Assembly: GCA_014529385.2 (NCBI GenBank)
Contig: CM043959.1
Span: 85,913,029 to 85,977,028 of the forward strand
Direction of reading: 5' to 3'
Source: Adiantum capillus-veneris
Taxonomy: Eukaryota; Streptophyta; Polypodiopsida; Polypodiales; Pteridaceae
Length of the DNA stretch: 64,000 nucleotides
Shown: positions 31,010 to 42,828 of the stretch, piece by piece
How the letters are laid out: each line of letters begins with the position of its first letter
Position numbering within the stretch: position 1 is the stretch's first letter
Program-made: the position numbers and the translations under genes
The notes under the pieces: model-generated
Database searches by the model: none
Told to the model about the DNA's origin: nothing
The model's input: the letters and a program-made list of their open reading frames with translations, nothing else

Positions 31010-31935
31010 GGAGCTATCATTGTCCAAAATGCTTTTGAAAAGTGAGGCTTGGACGCCATTGGTCCTCTCTCAAAGTTGGCAAGCGAGAAAAAGTACATTG
31101 TAGTGGCGATTGACTACCTTACCCAGTGGGTCAAAGCCAAAGCTGTGAAGGAGGTAAATGCTCATGTGGTAGCATAGTTTGTTTTTTTTAGCATTTGTTG
31201 TCGATTCAGAGTTCCATGGGTGCTCATGCTAGATGGAGTAAAATTATGATGGCGTTACTGGAAAAGCTGGCTATTCAACACCAATTTTCTTCACCTTATC
31301 ATCCTCAATGCAATGGTTTGGTAGAAAGTGCAAATGGACAAATCATAAAGATGCTAACAAAGTATGTTTAGAAGCAGGAGGCGTAGTGGGAAGTGAATCT
31401 CAAAAGATGTTGGTGGGCATACAAGACGTCCTACAAGGTGGCGACCAATTTCACCCCATTTGAATTGGTCTACGGGAAGGAGATGATGTTGCTAGTGCAT
31501 ACGCAATTGGATGCTTTAAAGGGAATGTGGCGGGTCAATGCCACACAATAGTGGAGGCTACAAGATCAAATTATTAGTCTCCAAGCTTTGCAGATAAACA
31601 GGGAGGCAGCAACAGATATTTATGTAACACAGCGAGAGAAGCAAATTGCTAAGTTTAATCAGAGTTTGCCCGATAAAAGGATAGAACAAGGTGATCTGGT
31701 GATGAAGTATGAGAGATATTTGGATTTTACTTTCCAAAAGAAGTTCAAGGAAAAGTGTACAAGTCCATACAAGTTACAAAAAGCTTTTATAAACGGGACC
31801 TATCAATTAATAAGAGCAAACGTCAAGCTACTTAGAAACAGGGCGAATCGGGTGCGGCTTAAGCTGTACTTTGACAAAGGTTTGGTGCGTGATGTAAACC
31901 AAATTGTAGCCATGGGGGTTGGGCAACCCACCTGA
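31010..31935 (+). pseudogene. T2 integrase
   Basis: KKYIVVAIDYLTQWVKAKAV carries the first catalytic D. CNGLVESANGQI-type residues (catalytic E) are near 31310-31340. FELVYGKE-type residues lie near 31460. An open C-terminal frame of 115 residues (31588-31935) ends RDVNQIVAMGVGQPT. T3 matches throughout. Confidence 0.78.
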
Positions 31936-32099
31936 CGAGACTTGGGAGTAGCAGATATGCAATGTTATATATATTTCTCGTTCTGCACATATGGTTGTGC
32001 CTTTTTCAATATGCTCGAGTGCTAGCAAAGTGTTGCAAGTTTCAAATTTTGTAAATATGCTTGTGGTTGAGCATAAATGTTCAACTAGGGGATGGGCAA
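31936..32099 (+). other. T2 3' untranslated region with polypurine tract
   Basis: AGGGGATGGGCAA at 32087-32099 directly precedes the 3' LTR and matches the T3 tract. Confidence 0.65.
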
Positions 32100-33757
32100 T
32101 GATGGTGCAACCAAAGTTGGCATGCGCTAGAAAGTGTTAAGTGCAATGTTATGTATGTGGAGAGGTGTATGGTAAAGGGCTTAAGCTAGTGTGGGAGACC
32201 TGAGCAAGATAGTGGCAGCAAAAATCTATGCTCAAAGTGGGTTTTAGGCCAAGCGGCCTCCAAATTGAGATAATTGAGATGGCAGATCAATGTGTCCAAA
32301 ATCTGGGAAATGCGCCTTGGAATGGAGTGTTTGAGATGCTCTAGAGGCCCATCCAAACAACTCGTCAAATGCAGCTTCGGTGTGAAAGATAGGCTAGTTC
32401 AAAGCTGGAAGGTCTTGCAGATTCCCGATGGATAGGTCAGATGGGGATAGTGGCCCAAGCCTGAACAGGAAAGTAGGCATGTGAAGCTAAAATTGTATAC
32501 CATGCCGATCTTTTTAAATTGCCGATCAGAGTCCGGTTGGGAAAGTTATGGTCAGTTGAAAGTTTGTTGGCGGCCGAGTGTATACCAAGTTGTCCATATT
32601 TAAAGGCGTGGCGTCAAGTGTTTTTTTAACCTCGATTAGGTTTGGCAAGGTAGCATGCATTGCATGAAGTCAGTTGAAATAGACGGCTTGCAAATCGGAA
32701 TCATGGGCGGCTGGATACGCAAAGGAGAATGTGAGGCGGTCACAAACATGTTTTCCGTCTTTTGGCGGTTTTGATTCACGGGATCGAAAAAGTTGGAGTG
32801 CAAAACAAAAATTCACAAAGTTCCAATGCAATGACGAGGTGGGTGTTTGCCAAACTAGGCATGTGGGAGCATCAACGGCATGTGAATGGATGTCCTAGCT
32901 CCTATTTTATGAGTGCAAAAAGGAAGTGGTGGCTGCACTTTGGAGGGGAAAAAAAAGACACGGGCTAAGCTTTGAAGTTAATAGGAACAAGGAAAAAAGA
33001 AGTGGGAGGGAGGGCCCAAAGGGCGCTAGTGCAGAGGTCCTTTTTTAGAAGTTTGAAAAAAAAGAAAAAGAGGAGCAAAAAAGCAAGGACAGCGTCGTTG
33101 TTGCCCCTTTGGAAGAATAAAGGTGGGCTTCTTTTTTTGAAGGAGGAGAATTAGAGGGGTTTTGGAGATCGATCTTCCTCTTCGCTCGCTTGGTCACGAG
33201 GGTCAGGCAAACCCAAGGGGAGAGACTTGGAGGGAGGGCTTTTGGGTGACGAGAGCTCGAGAGAGTAAAGAGCTCACCTGCATGCATGCATGTGTGCTTG
33301 GACAACGAAGGCAAGAGGAGGAAATTTCGACTCCCAGCGACAACACCAATGAGGGTTTTAGTGATCAATCTTTTGTTCCCGTCGAGGTTGTGTTAAGCAA
33401 AGGAAAGCACGGATTTCCCGCACTTTGGTGTCATTTCCCCTTTTCCCCCTCTGTTCTATTGCTCTTGTGCTTGTGTTCACGGTGTTGGGTGTGTGTAGGC
33501 AAGTGTGCCCCCATCAAACCGACGATGTCTTGGAGGGAAGAGAGAGAAAAGAGGATCTTTGTGTACATGGGAAGTTGTGAAATGTGTCATGCAATGCGTG
33601 TGTGATTGATCGTGATCCGATATATTGTGATCGAGTCGAGAGATGTGCAAGCAGTCGTCTGCTAGCAAGAAGGAGGTTTATGAAAGGTGAATCCCAATGT
33701 ATTGGGGTGTTGAGTTTACCTTGAGCTATAGAGAGGCAGATTGTTTGAGCTTTGGGT
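32100..33757 (+). repeat. T2 3' LTR (about 1.65 kb)
   Basis: Starts TGATGGTGCAACC and matches the 5' LTR. Its right limit is set where T2 and T3 diverge (after TGGGT), so it is approximate. The length agrees with T3 (about 1.65 kb). The LTR holds no reading frame of note. Confidence 0.75.
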
Positions 33758-36208
33758 AACCACCAAAGTCAAGTTATTTATCTTTCCAACTAAGGACATC
33801 ATTCCATTTGTCACGAGGTGCTAGCATGGAAGAAGTTGTCTTTTTTTATGTGTCCCCCATGAGCTCTACTCCGTAGATAATTATTGGGTATATGTAAAGC
33901 CACTAAGCCTTATAGAGGTAAGTAAATGCTTGGCTAGTAAGGGGAATCCCACCCCTTTGTTGTTGAGAGGTGTAGAGTGATCTCCAAATTGAATTTGGAG
34001 TCAACGATGATTCAAGTATATTAACTAGTACATTTTGGTCACAGTATGCATTTCCCATCCAACGTGAATGATCCATTCTTCTATATGTCATTGACATCCC
34101 CAAAGAAGATTATGGCTCCCCAAAGACCTAGAGGGATCCAAAGGGATAGAGCACTGGATTTTTCTCAAGGATACAAGAGGATTTTTTAATCATCAATGCT
34201 TCATCAAATTGACACACACTAGGCCATCAGTCTAATGTTGTTTGGTATTTTGCAATGCATTGCCAAGGAGATCTACTACAGGGTGGTGCCCCACTGTTGA
34301 TCCCTTTGAGTACAAATGTGGGTTAACCAAAAAGATCAATCAAGCTCCATGAGCCTTCCCACTAAGGACGATAGTGGTAACTTCACCATCATTAAAAGCA
34401 ACATTTTCCAAGTCTTTCAATCTCCAAATGGTAGATGATAGGTCACCAAGAAAAGCAGCCCAAGGTTGTGCCAAGGCAAGGAAGATCACATGAATATGTA
34501 TAAGAGAGTGACCACCCTCAGGGTCATTGGATAGAAGGCATGCACTCCCCCTAGGAAACAGTTTGTCATTGAGTCTCAATCCTCCAAGCTTCATGTGCTT
34601 AGAAAGATTATGATACTTGCAAGTGATATCCATTCCCGGGAGCTTCTATGAAGTGAAGGAGGCACAATCAAAATCCTTTTTTCAACCATCCAAATGATGC
34701 CTCAACCTGAGCTTTTCATTGCGTCCCACGATTGCTGTAAAAAAAACCAAGAAATTTTTCTAGTTGTCTAAGACAACCTATTTTGAAATTCAAGATTGGA
34801 CTCCACTTAAACTCTAATAAGTATACTTATTGTACCTTACTTTTGAAAATCCTATTTCATTTGACCTCTGCAAAAGTCCACCAGTCGCATGAGTCGCAGC
34901 AAATAACGTACAATTGAGGCCACCACCAAAGTCAAGTTAGTTATATTTCAAACTAAGGACCTCATTCCAGCTGCCACGAGGTGCTAGCATGGAAGAAGTT
35001 TCCTTTTTTCATGTGACCCCATGAGCTCTACTTACCAGATAATTATTGGGTGTACACAATCTCTAAAGACACTAAGCCTTACAAAGGTAAGGAAATGCTT
35101 GGCTACAAAAGGGAATCCCCACACCTTTGTTGTCTTGTCTTTTATTGTGGTCTCCAACTTGAATTCATAGTCAACGATGATTCAAATATATTAGTACATT
35201 CTGGTCACCAATATGCATTCCCCATCGAACGTGAACGATCCATTCTTCTATATGTCCTTGACATCCCTAAAGAAGATTGTGGCTCCTCAAAGACCTAGAG
35301 GGAGCCAACGGGACATAGCATTGGATTTTCTGCAAGGAAGGATATAAGAGGAGATTTGAATCATCTACCATTTAGGGACTTGAAAGACCTACCAAATGAT
35401 GCTTTTAATGATGGTGAACTTACCGCTATCCTCCTTGGTGGGAAGACTCGCGGAGTTTTCTTGATCTTTTTTGTTAACCCATATTTGTAATCAAGGGGGG
35501 GCACTTGTGGGGCACCAACTTGTAGTAGGTTTTCTTGGCAAGGCATTGCACAGTACCAAATAGAAGTAGGCTAATGGCCTAGTGTGTCAGTTTACTGGAT
35601 AAAGAAAAGCAGCCCAAGGCTAATCAAGGCAAGGAAGATCACATGAATATTTATAAGAGATTGTCTGCCCTTATAGGGTTATTGCATAGGACGCATGCCC
35701 CGTTTGGAGATTCAAGAGTGGACTCATCTTAACCTTTAATAAGTATACTTATTGTACCTTACTTCTCAAAATCCTATTTTATTTGACCTTCACAAAAGTC
35801 CACCACTGGCATGACATTTAGCTCATCACATACGCTGGAGGCCACCACCAAAGTCAAGTTAGTTATCTTTCCAACTAAGGACCTCATTCCAGTTTCCACG
35901 AGATGCTAGCATGGAAGAAGTTGTTTTCTTCATGTGCCCCCATGAGATCTACTCCGAAGATAATCATTGGGTATACATAAGCTCTGAAGACACTAAGCCT
36001 TTTGGAGGTAAGGAAATGCTTGGCTGAAAAGGGGAATCCCCACCCCTTTGTTGTCCTGTCTTTTACAGTGGTTTCCAACTTGAACTTGGAGTCAACAACT
36101 TTTCAACTATATTAGTACATTTTGGTCACCATTATGCATTCCCCATCCAAAGTGAACGATCCATTCTTCTATATTTCATTGGCATCCCCAAAGAAGATTG
36201 TGGCTTGG
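33758..36208. repeat. R tandem array, block 3
   Basis: The array resumes after T2, with unit marks at 34122 and 35289 (spacing 1167 bp). It ends at about 36208 (after AAGAAGATTGTGGC). The last unit contains an inverted segment. Confidence 0.85.
35368..35597. repeat. Inverted segment inside the last R unit
   Basis: About 230 bases run opposite to the rest of the array (CCATTTAGGGACTTGAAAG to TAATGGCCTAGTGTGTCA), while both flanks keep the normal direction. The left junction lies in ATCATCTACC, where ATCATCT is the reverse complement of AGATGAT found at the other end of this segment in normal units. Inversion between these 7-base inverted matches is therefore likely. Confidence 0.8.
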
Positions 36209-37386
36209 CATTTGATTATAAAAAACTTTGTGGCCAAGCTATGAACGCACATTATAAGCCAATATAGTGCAACTTGGAGCTAGTTTTGAGGGAAATCTAG
36301 GAGGAGCCTCATGGCTATGATACGAGAGTTGAAGAGTTCTTTGATGACAAGTTGAAGGTCTTTGAGAGGCAATCTTCAAATGCTTCTTAGCCATTTTAAG
36401 GATAAGTTCAACAGGCAAGGTTTTGAGAAGGCTTTGAGTACCATATAATTAGTTGGATTAAACAAATGTGCATTAAGTTCAATGTATTGACTCAAAGATC
36501 ACATTGTTGTATAAGGTTTTTCTCAATAAAGCAAAACATTTAAGGGATCTCAAGCGGCAATCATTTTTTGCCTATGAACTTTGTTTTTTTTGTCTCTCAA
36601 AAACACATAGCTAGAACCTCGAACCTCGATGTCTATCAGGCCATGTAGCACAACTTCTTTTTGAGCGACATCCTTCTTTGCTCAAAACTTTGCTCAAAAC
36701 TGTGGAGAAATCAAACATGCCTCCTCTCCTGTAGCTCTCTTATCTCATGTTTTGCTAGGTCAAGGTGATTTTTGACCCAAACACTACTTTCTTATGCTTT
36801 TGCATCCTGTGGAAGGAATCAGATGCTTCCAAAAATTTCTTCTACTCTTTAGCCTATAGCAACCATTCAAGATCCACCTCATGAAAATCTCCACTCATTT
36901 CCACAATCCTTGTACTTGTCCTTTGAGTTGCTCATAAAAATTTGCCAAATCATCTCCACCATCCTAGATAGCAAAGAACTCTTTGGCTCTACTCTTTCAC
37001 ACCCTCCTCCATGACAAAAATCATAAGCAAATGGATGGCGAAGGATGAGTCTTTGAAAATAGTCATGTATCCGCCCCAAGGTCCAAAGAAATTCTCCATA
37101 TAAAATCAATCTAGATGTGAGAGGTTAAACACTATCTACCACTTATCCAAGTGTGAGAAATATAGACTCCCCTACTGCTCTAAGAATCCTCATATTGTCC
37201 TACATTATATATGCTCAAATTGCCACTTCTTGGAATTGTAGTTCAACTATCTCTCACACTATCAGATGAGTCCTCAAGAATGTTAAATTCCACCCATCCA
37301 CACCATCAAGCAAACCAGAAAGTCTCATATCACTTTCATGTATTTGAACACAAATCCAAACGTGTCTCTCACACAAGTAGTAAAAA
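36209..37386. other. No gene recognised; decayed minus-strand coding traces
   Basis: Short minus-strand pieces (for example 36879-37109, and DDLANFYEQLKGQVQGLWK near 36900-36965 in another frame) look protein-like, but match nothing I recognise. There is no LTR or TIR at the edges. Confidence 0.4.
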
Positions 37387-39215
37387 TCATTGAGATGTCA
37401 ATTCATAAACCCACCACACAACTGAACTCGTATGGTGACCACGAGGGGCTTGTCCATCATCATCATCATTCGTGCTATTGCTTGGGACAATGCCATCCTT
37501 CTCATGCTCATTGTCTCTATCATCATCCTCTTCATTATCCTCTTGGTTCTTTAAGTGATTCATTAGTTCTTGGTTGAACAATGTTATAGTGTACTCTCCA
37601 AACTTCTCATCCAAATTAAACCTTATTGATCCCACTAAGTTCTATAAATCTTCTAGATCCAATGTGAGATTATCTTTTGGGTCAGATATGTCCACCAAGA
37701 CCAGATAGATATATTTATCCAGAATACACTACATGAGGGTCTTGTGAGCATATTGGAGAGAACTGAGAGCAGTTTTTTATGATTGAGTAGAGTCCTTAGT
37801 GCATTGTTTGCCTTAAAGAACGTTTTTCTTCTCTTTCTTCAAAAATGAGTTAGGGACGCTCAAGTGATCTAAACTCTTTTTTTAAGTTTATCATAATCTA
37901 CCCATCTTTTTCTTGCTCTATCTAATGTTGTAAAGCGAAATCTTTTAGGAAAAATGTTTTCTTTTTTATTCTTCGGCATGCTTTCCAGCATGTTTCAGTT
38001 CCTCCTGCAACCTAGTCAAATCAACAATTGAAACAGAGCCTTAGCCTTGCATCATCTCGAGAATAGCATTCACCATTTTGTTCCATCCTGCTTGGATGGT
38101 GTACTTTATGTTGAACACAAGTCCAAAAACTACGACAACATCCTTTGAAGTACTGGCCTACGTTTGTTCTTGCCCTTTATCTTTGGTAGTCCGAGGAGGT
38201 GTACTAGGTAGTTCAATAGCCTTCTAAGCTAAATTTCCCTTGACTTGATCAACTCTAGATTACACAGTTTTCAAATCAATTAGTTCTTTTTGTCTTCTAT
38301 TTAGCTTTAAATTGTGCTAGCCAAATGGTTGTTTTTTCCTTCTTTGCCTCCAAATCTCAAGTGCATGCCTACGATTGTTCTACTATCCGTTTTGAATCAC
38401 TTTGTGACCAGAGCTAATTCACCCACCTGGCCCTCTTATGTCTCCTTTTCAATGTTCCAAATTAGTGAATTCCCGCCACTCTGCCTTTTTTCCAAATAGC
38501 GATAGCATTCACATGAGGTGGAATACAAGTAGCCCAATATAGAAATGGTCAGGCATACCACATTTTGAACAAATTCAGGATCTGTACTTTTGCAGTTTGC
38601 CGCATCAGATTGTTATGCAAGAAAGTATTGAGACTAATATCATCTTTGGGATTCTTGATCGGTGTTAATAACATGATAATTTTCTTTGAATATATATTGG
38701 ATTTTTCTATAGATTGGTATCCTCTGCTATGAATTCGTATGCCAGCTTGTATTCCAATGTAAATACTAGGATAACCTGCCCTCTAGTCTTGTGTTTCTTT
38801 TTTACCTGATTGTCTTCCTTCAAAAAAGTGACGACATCCTCACCTAAACATGGGTTGCCTTTGTTTAAAATGGTAACTGCAAAACATGAGCAAGTGTTTT
38901 CGTTGTTGCGTGTATTTGTATATCATTGATCTCAATTGTGCTTGTTTTTGGGTTGAATATATCTATCACTTGTTGGATAATCCTTGCATCAAAACTGATT
39001 CTAGTGGGCTCAAGCACCACCTCCATGCCCACATTCTAAATAATGTTATCTCTTTTTGGTGTAATATATACTTTCCTATTTTATGATGTGGCACAAAAAA
39101 TTCTTGTTCAACTAGATTGAGCAACTCTTCAAGATTCACAATCTTAGCATCGATTGCCTCTTGTATGACCTATGACATTGACTGCTTGTTCTTCCCCATC
39201 TCTGAACCCTGCAAA
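37387..39215 (-). pseudogene. Unrecognised coding relic with coiled-coil and acidic parts
   Basis: Minus-strand pieces in shifted frames give about 600 residues. A start near 39200 (MGKNKQSMS, then EAIDAKIVNLEELLNLVEQE) is followed by a globular part (EPTRISFDARIIQQVIDIFN; IQIHATTKTLAHVLQLP), a coiled-coil-like part (IVDLTRLQEELKHAGKHAEE) and an acidic end (NEEDDDRDNEHEKDG). Position next to gypsy remains suggests an accessory or Gag-like retrotransposon protein. I do not assign a family. Confidence 0.45.
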
Positions 39216-39971
39216 GAACCCTGTGGAGAGAAACAAAATTCACTTGATAAGGCCGATTAGGCAAAACATAGGAACTTCAAAGAACCTAGTTGTGGAGAAA
39301 ACACTAGACAAGGTGAAGGAGTCAACGATGTGTGAGCAATAAGTGATGTAGCCGATGGTGATGTAGGTGATGGTGCAGGGAGCTTTTCAAGCCAAGCCTG
39401 TACTAATCACATTGATGAAGACCAAGTTTTTTGCAACTTAAAAGGCATTCTCTTCCCTTCTAGAGCTTGGAACTGAAGCCAGTGTATTATGTAGCATTTT
39501 GGGCATAGTCGTTTGTAAATATTCCAAATTAGAGGAGGTCAAGTCTAATGCTTCATTATGCTACAACCTTGTTGGAATTGTTCATATGGCCGACCCTAAA
39601 CCACATACATGGTTGAGGTATAGCTTGCCACGATACATTTACTATACCTATTTGAGGGGAAGAGCATGGCTTTAGTGGAAGATCCCAAAGCTTGTGTGGA
39701 GGCCAATAAATAATTCCCCATCAACAAATGCATGTTGGATAGAATCAAGCATGTTTGAAGGCAAGCAATCGTGAGAATGGTCCCTTCACATGGTTTTCTT
39801 TATCAAAAAATAATTCAATTTGATGGGAGGGCCTTTGACCAAGCTGACGGCTGAATATGGAGCTTGAGAGGTAGGCCACGTGAACGTAGGGAAAACCAGG
39901 AGAGTTTAGAGCTCTATAAGAACTTTTAAAGGGGGGAGAGCTAAAAAACAAGGCAGAGAAAGGGCCTCAGC

Positions 39972-40019
<48 letters not shown>

Positions 40020-40653
40020 CTTTGATGGATCCGATTAATGCAAGGGGGTGATCGATCAGGGCAACTAATCTAGAAGGCACTGGTGTGAGTGAAGAGAAAG
40101 GGAGACGAGGTGCAACCAAAAGGGGGTGATTTCAAGGTGGGATTATTAGGCTACACTAAAACGGGTTGGGCAAGGCTATGAACACGAGGTTGGGGAGTGA
40201 CCCAGGACGCGATAGAAGGTGCCAAAGGGAAGCTGATAGAGAAAGTTGAGGAGGTGGTGCTGATTGGCCGCTAAGCAAGGGGGGGATTGGCCGCTAAGCA
40301 AGGGGGGGGGGGGGGAGGTAGGTGAAGGAACTTTAATGTGAGCTCACAAGAGGCAATTACAAGAGGGTGACGTCAAGCAGAGAGGAGAGTCACCTTAGAG
40401 AGATGACATTGAAAGGAATCCCTGAGCAGTTGTGAAGTTGATGCTATTCAAGCTGTTAGAGGACAAGTCGCTTGGTTAAGGGATCTAGAGACAGGGTCAA
40501 AGAAGGACCAGTTGGGGAGAGCTCTTAGACAAGGAGCAAAGAGAATGGACTAGTTGGAAATGCACTATTGAAGAGGAAGAGATATCTCTATCAAAAAGCA
40601 AGAAAAGAGAGAGTGTGGGTGGAGGAGAATTGAGGGTATGCAGTCGTGAGTAT
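39216..40653. other. No gene seen; contains a GA microsatellite
   Basis: Unidentified sequence. GATGTAGGTGATG-like repeats occur near 39340-39375, and a GA run is at 39971-40016. A G-run lies near 40303-40312 within a short duplicated stretch (GGCCGCTAAGCAAGGG). Confidence 0.4.
39971..40016. repeat. GA microsatellite
   Basis: 46 bases of uninterrupted GA. Confidence 0.95.
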
Positions 40654-40943
40654 GTCATTGCTATGGGGAGATGGCTACAAGTTGAGTCTATAGACACCTC
40701 CAATTTTTAGAGTCAATTGGTTTAAATATATATCTGAGGACAAGGAATAAGGGAGAGTTCTTTGTGAGTGGAAGAGGGCCTCCAGATTTTCTTTGTGAGT
40801 AGGTCATTGCTATGGGGAGATGGCCACAAGTTGAGTCTGTAGACACCTCCAATTCTTAGAGTCCATTGGTTTAAAGATATATCTGAGGACAAGGAATAAG
40901 GGAGAGTTCTTTGTGAGTGGAAGAGGGCCTCCAAATTTTCTTT
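40654..40943. repeat. 149-bp tandem duplication
   Basis: GTCATTGCTATGGGGAGATG begins copies at 40654 and 40803; the copies are nearly identical through GCCTCCA(G/A)ATTTTC. Confidence 0.9.
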
Positions 40944-41379
40944 CAAAAATGGACATTCGGCTCCCCTTGTATAACTCAACCCTCCCAGAGTTGTACATGA
41001 TGCAAAAACGTTTTCATCCTCTCTAAAATTTGGATATATGAGGAGAAGAGCAAGAAAGAGCGAGTTAAAGATGTTTCGTGAGTGGTTTATAAAGAAATAG
41101 GGTGTTATGAGCTATTAAGAGAGAGAAAAGTGTGTGCAATGGGGTGTTTTTCCCAAGCTACATCAATGTGCGATATTGAGAGACTAATGCACGCGTCGCC
41201 CTTATACAAACTTGAGCCATGAATGTACCACTCCTTTGCAGCTTTAAAGTTACGTCCACAATTTTTTTGACATGGCATGCATGCATTGGTCAGTCTTTGT
41301 AATGATTACTTGCTGAAATTTCAAATGGATTTGATGATTAATGACCTACCAGTGACTGTGATGGACTTTGAACTCCTTT

Positions 41380-41903
41380 GATTTCTTGATTGTATGATCT
41401 TGAACCAAAACCATTCCTAGGTTACGACTTTCTTCTACTCCTCCCATTGCTTCCTGTATGATATTGAGCAAGTTTAATGGTTCCTTGTATGATTTGCAAT
41501 TTCTCAAGTCTTGAGCTACTGACACTAGATTTTTTGTTTGATCTAGCATGGTATAGCTTAATTTTAGCATCATTATAGACCCTTGACAATAGTAAACTTT
41601 TACCATTGAAAAAAAACCCAATCAAGTTTATATAGACCATGCAACCTCACATTAGGCTTCTTTGGGCCTAGTTTTGGTTGATAAACTATAACCAAATCTC
41701 ACTTTTTGAACCCTTGAACGTTTATCTTGTTATCATGCCAATGTTTTCTCCTCTACAAGACTACTTCATGCTCTAACATAGCATGAAGTCTCATTTCATC
41801 AAGCTTCAACAATTCATCTACCTTGCTCTTTAGATTTGCATTCAAATCCCTGTCATGTTCAATGGCCATTCTAAAACTGCAAATTGCAAATCCCATGGAT
41901 ACG
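41380..41903 (-). pseudogene. Gy4 integrase C-terminal part
   Basis: In the minus-strand translation, AIEHDRDLNANLKSKVDELL, LDEMRLHAMLEHEV and the strand-like LVIVYQPKLGPKKP match the tail of plant gypsy integrases (the usual EGDLVL..., LGPKW...GPY region). Stops interrupt it. Confidence 0.65.
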
Positions 41904-42828
41904 TGTCACAGGAACTGAATAATAGAGATAGACAGCAAAGATAGAGAAAGAGATCTTTGTATTGATAGTGTTTGATACAACAGAGGAGCAATAAAATATA
42001 TGGGCGCACTCCGTTGTACGGAGCTCGAACCTCCCGACCACCCCCAAGCTTCAGTTCACTTGCATGCAGCGTCTCACTCGCAGAAGAGAAATCGTTGAAT
42101 GATCCCCAAAACGCACCACCCGTCTTTCTATTCTGATTTTTCCTCCAAAAGCATGCAACCTCTCAAAATAGCCGCTTTTCTATTTTTGGCGTTCGATCGA
42201 CTCAACTTGCGCGCCAAGTATACCTGCATGAATAAGGTAAAAAACGTGATCACGAAGCGATCCGTAAAGGTTAGATTGTCCACAAATTTTCAGCTGTCTT
42301 CAACTGAACATAACTCCCAAACGGAGCCAAAATAACCTAAGTCCGTCTCACACAATCTTGTTGCCCTCGCTGCGCTCTTCGACGGCTATGTGATGGAAAA
42401 TTTCCATAGTCCGCTCTGATTTGCTGAAAATCAACCTGCAAAACAACATTTTCTACAAAAACGATGCAAAAACAGCAAATCCCACTTTTTTTCTTAATCT
42501 TTGGCCCTCAACGAGCATCAAAACATCAAAATCTCTAAAGACTCAGAGAACCAAAGTTGTTCCTTATAACACAAGCTTCAATCGCTTCATACATCACTTT
42601 TCCAAAATCCCACATTAACACCTTCAAAAATGCCCCAGAAAGTGCCTTCCGGATAAAAAAATTTTATTGGACAAAAACAATCCACACATCCTTCTACACA
42701 GTGGACTAACTTTAAAACGACCAAAACTTCTTAGAAAAACAAAATTTATTGCTAAAACACCTCAAAATCAAGTCCTGCTACAATACGATTTCTTTTGTTT
42801 CATAGAACATTGTAAATGGATTGATGCA
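41904..42828. mobile_element. Unidentified insertion in Gy4 integrase (possible solo LTR)
   Basis: About 0.92 kb separates integrase pieces KLEIAPWIYRVA and GFAICSFRMA. It begins TGTCACAGGAACTG. Its minus-strand sequence near that end (ATCAATACAAAGATCTCT...TGTGACA) resembles an LTR 3' end. A CA lies at 42827-42828, but no target duplication was found, and some integrase sequence is missing. Identity is uncertain. Confidence 0.45.

Larger units (their letters stand above)
23304..33757 (+). mobile_element. T2: Tat-like Ty3/gypsy element with nested Cop2
   Basis: LTRs of about 1.6 kb (23304-27222, interrupted by Cop2, and 32100-33757) enclose decayed gag, protease, RT, RNase H, a second RNase H and integrase. 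About 200 bp of the R unit is missing at the insertion and no target duplication is visible, so the ends have been altered. Relatives are T1 (3.9-8.07 kb) and T3 (59.4-64 kb). Confidence 0.82.

Noticed and set aside
8074-36208. Spaced direct repeats as a possible CRISPR array
   Set aside because: Units are over 1 kb, in a plant-type genome, with no short repeat-spacer pattern.
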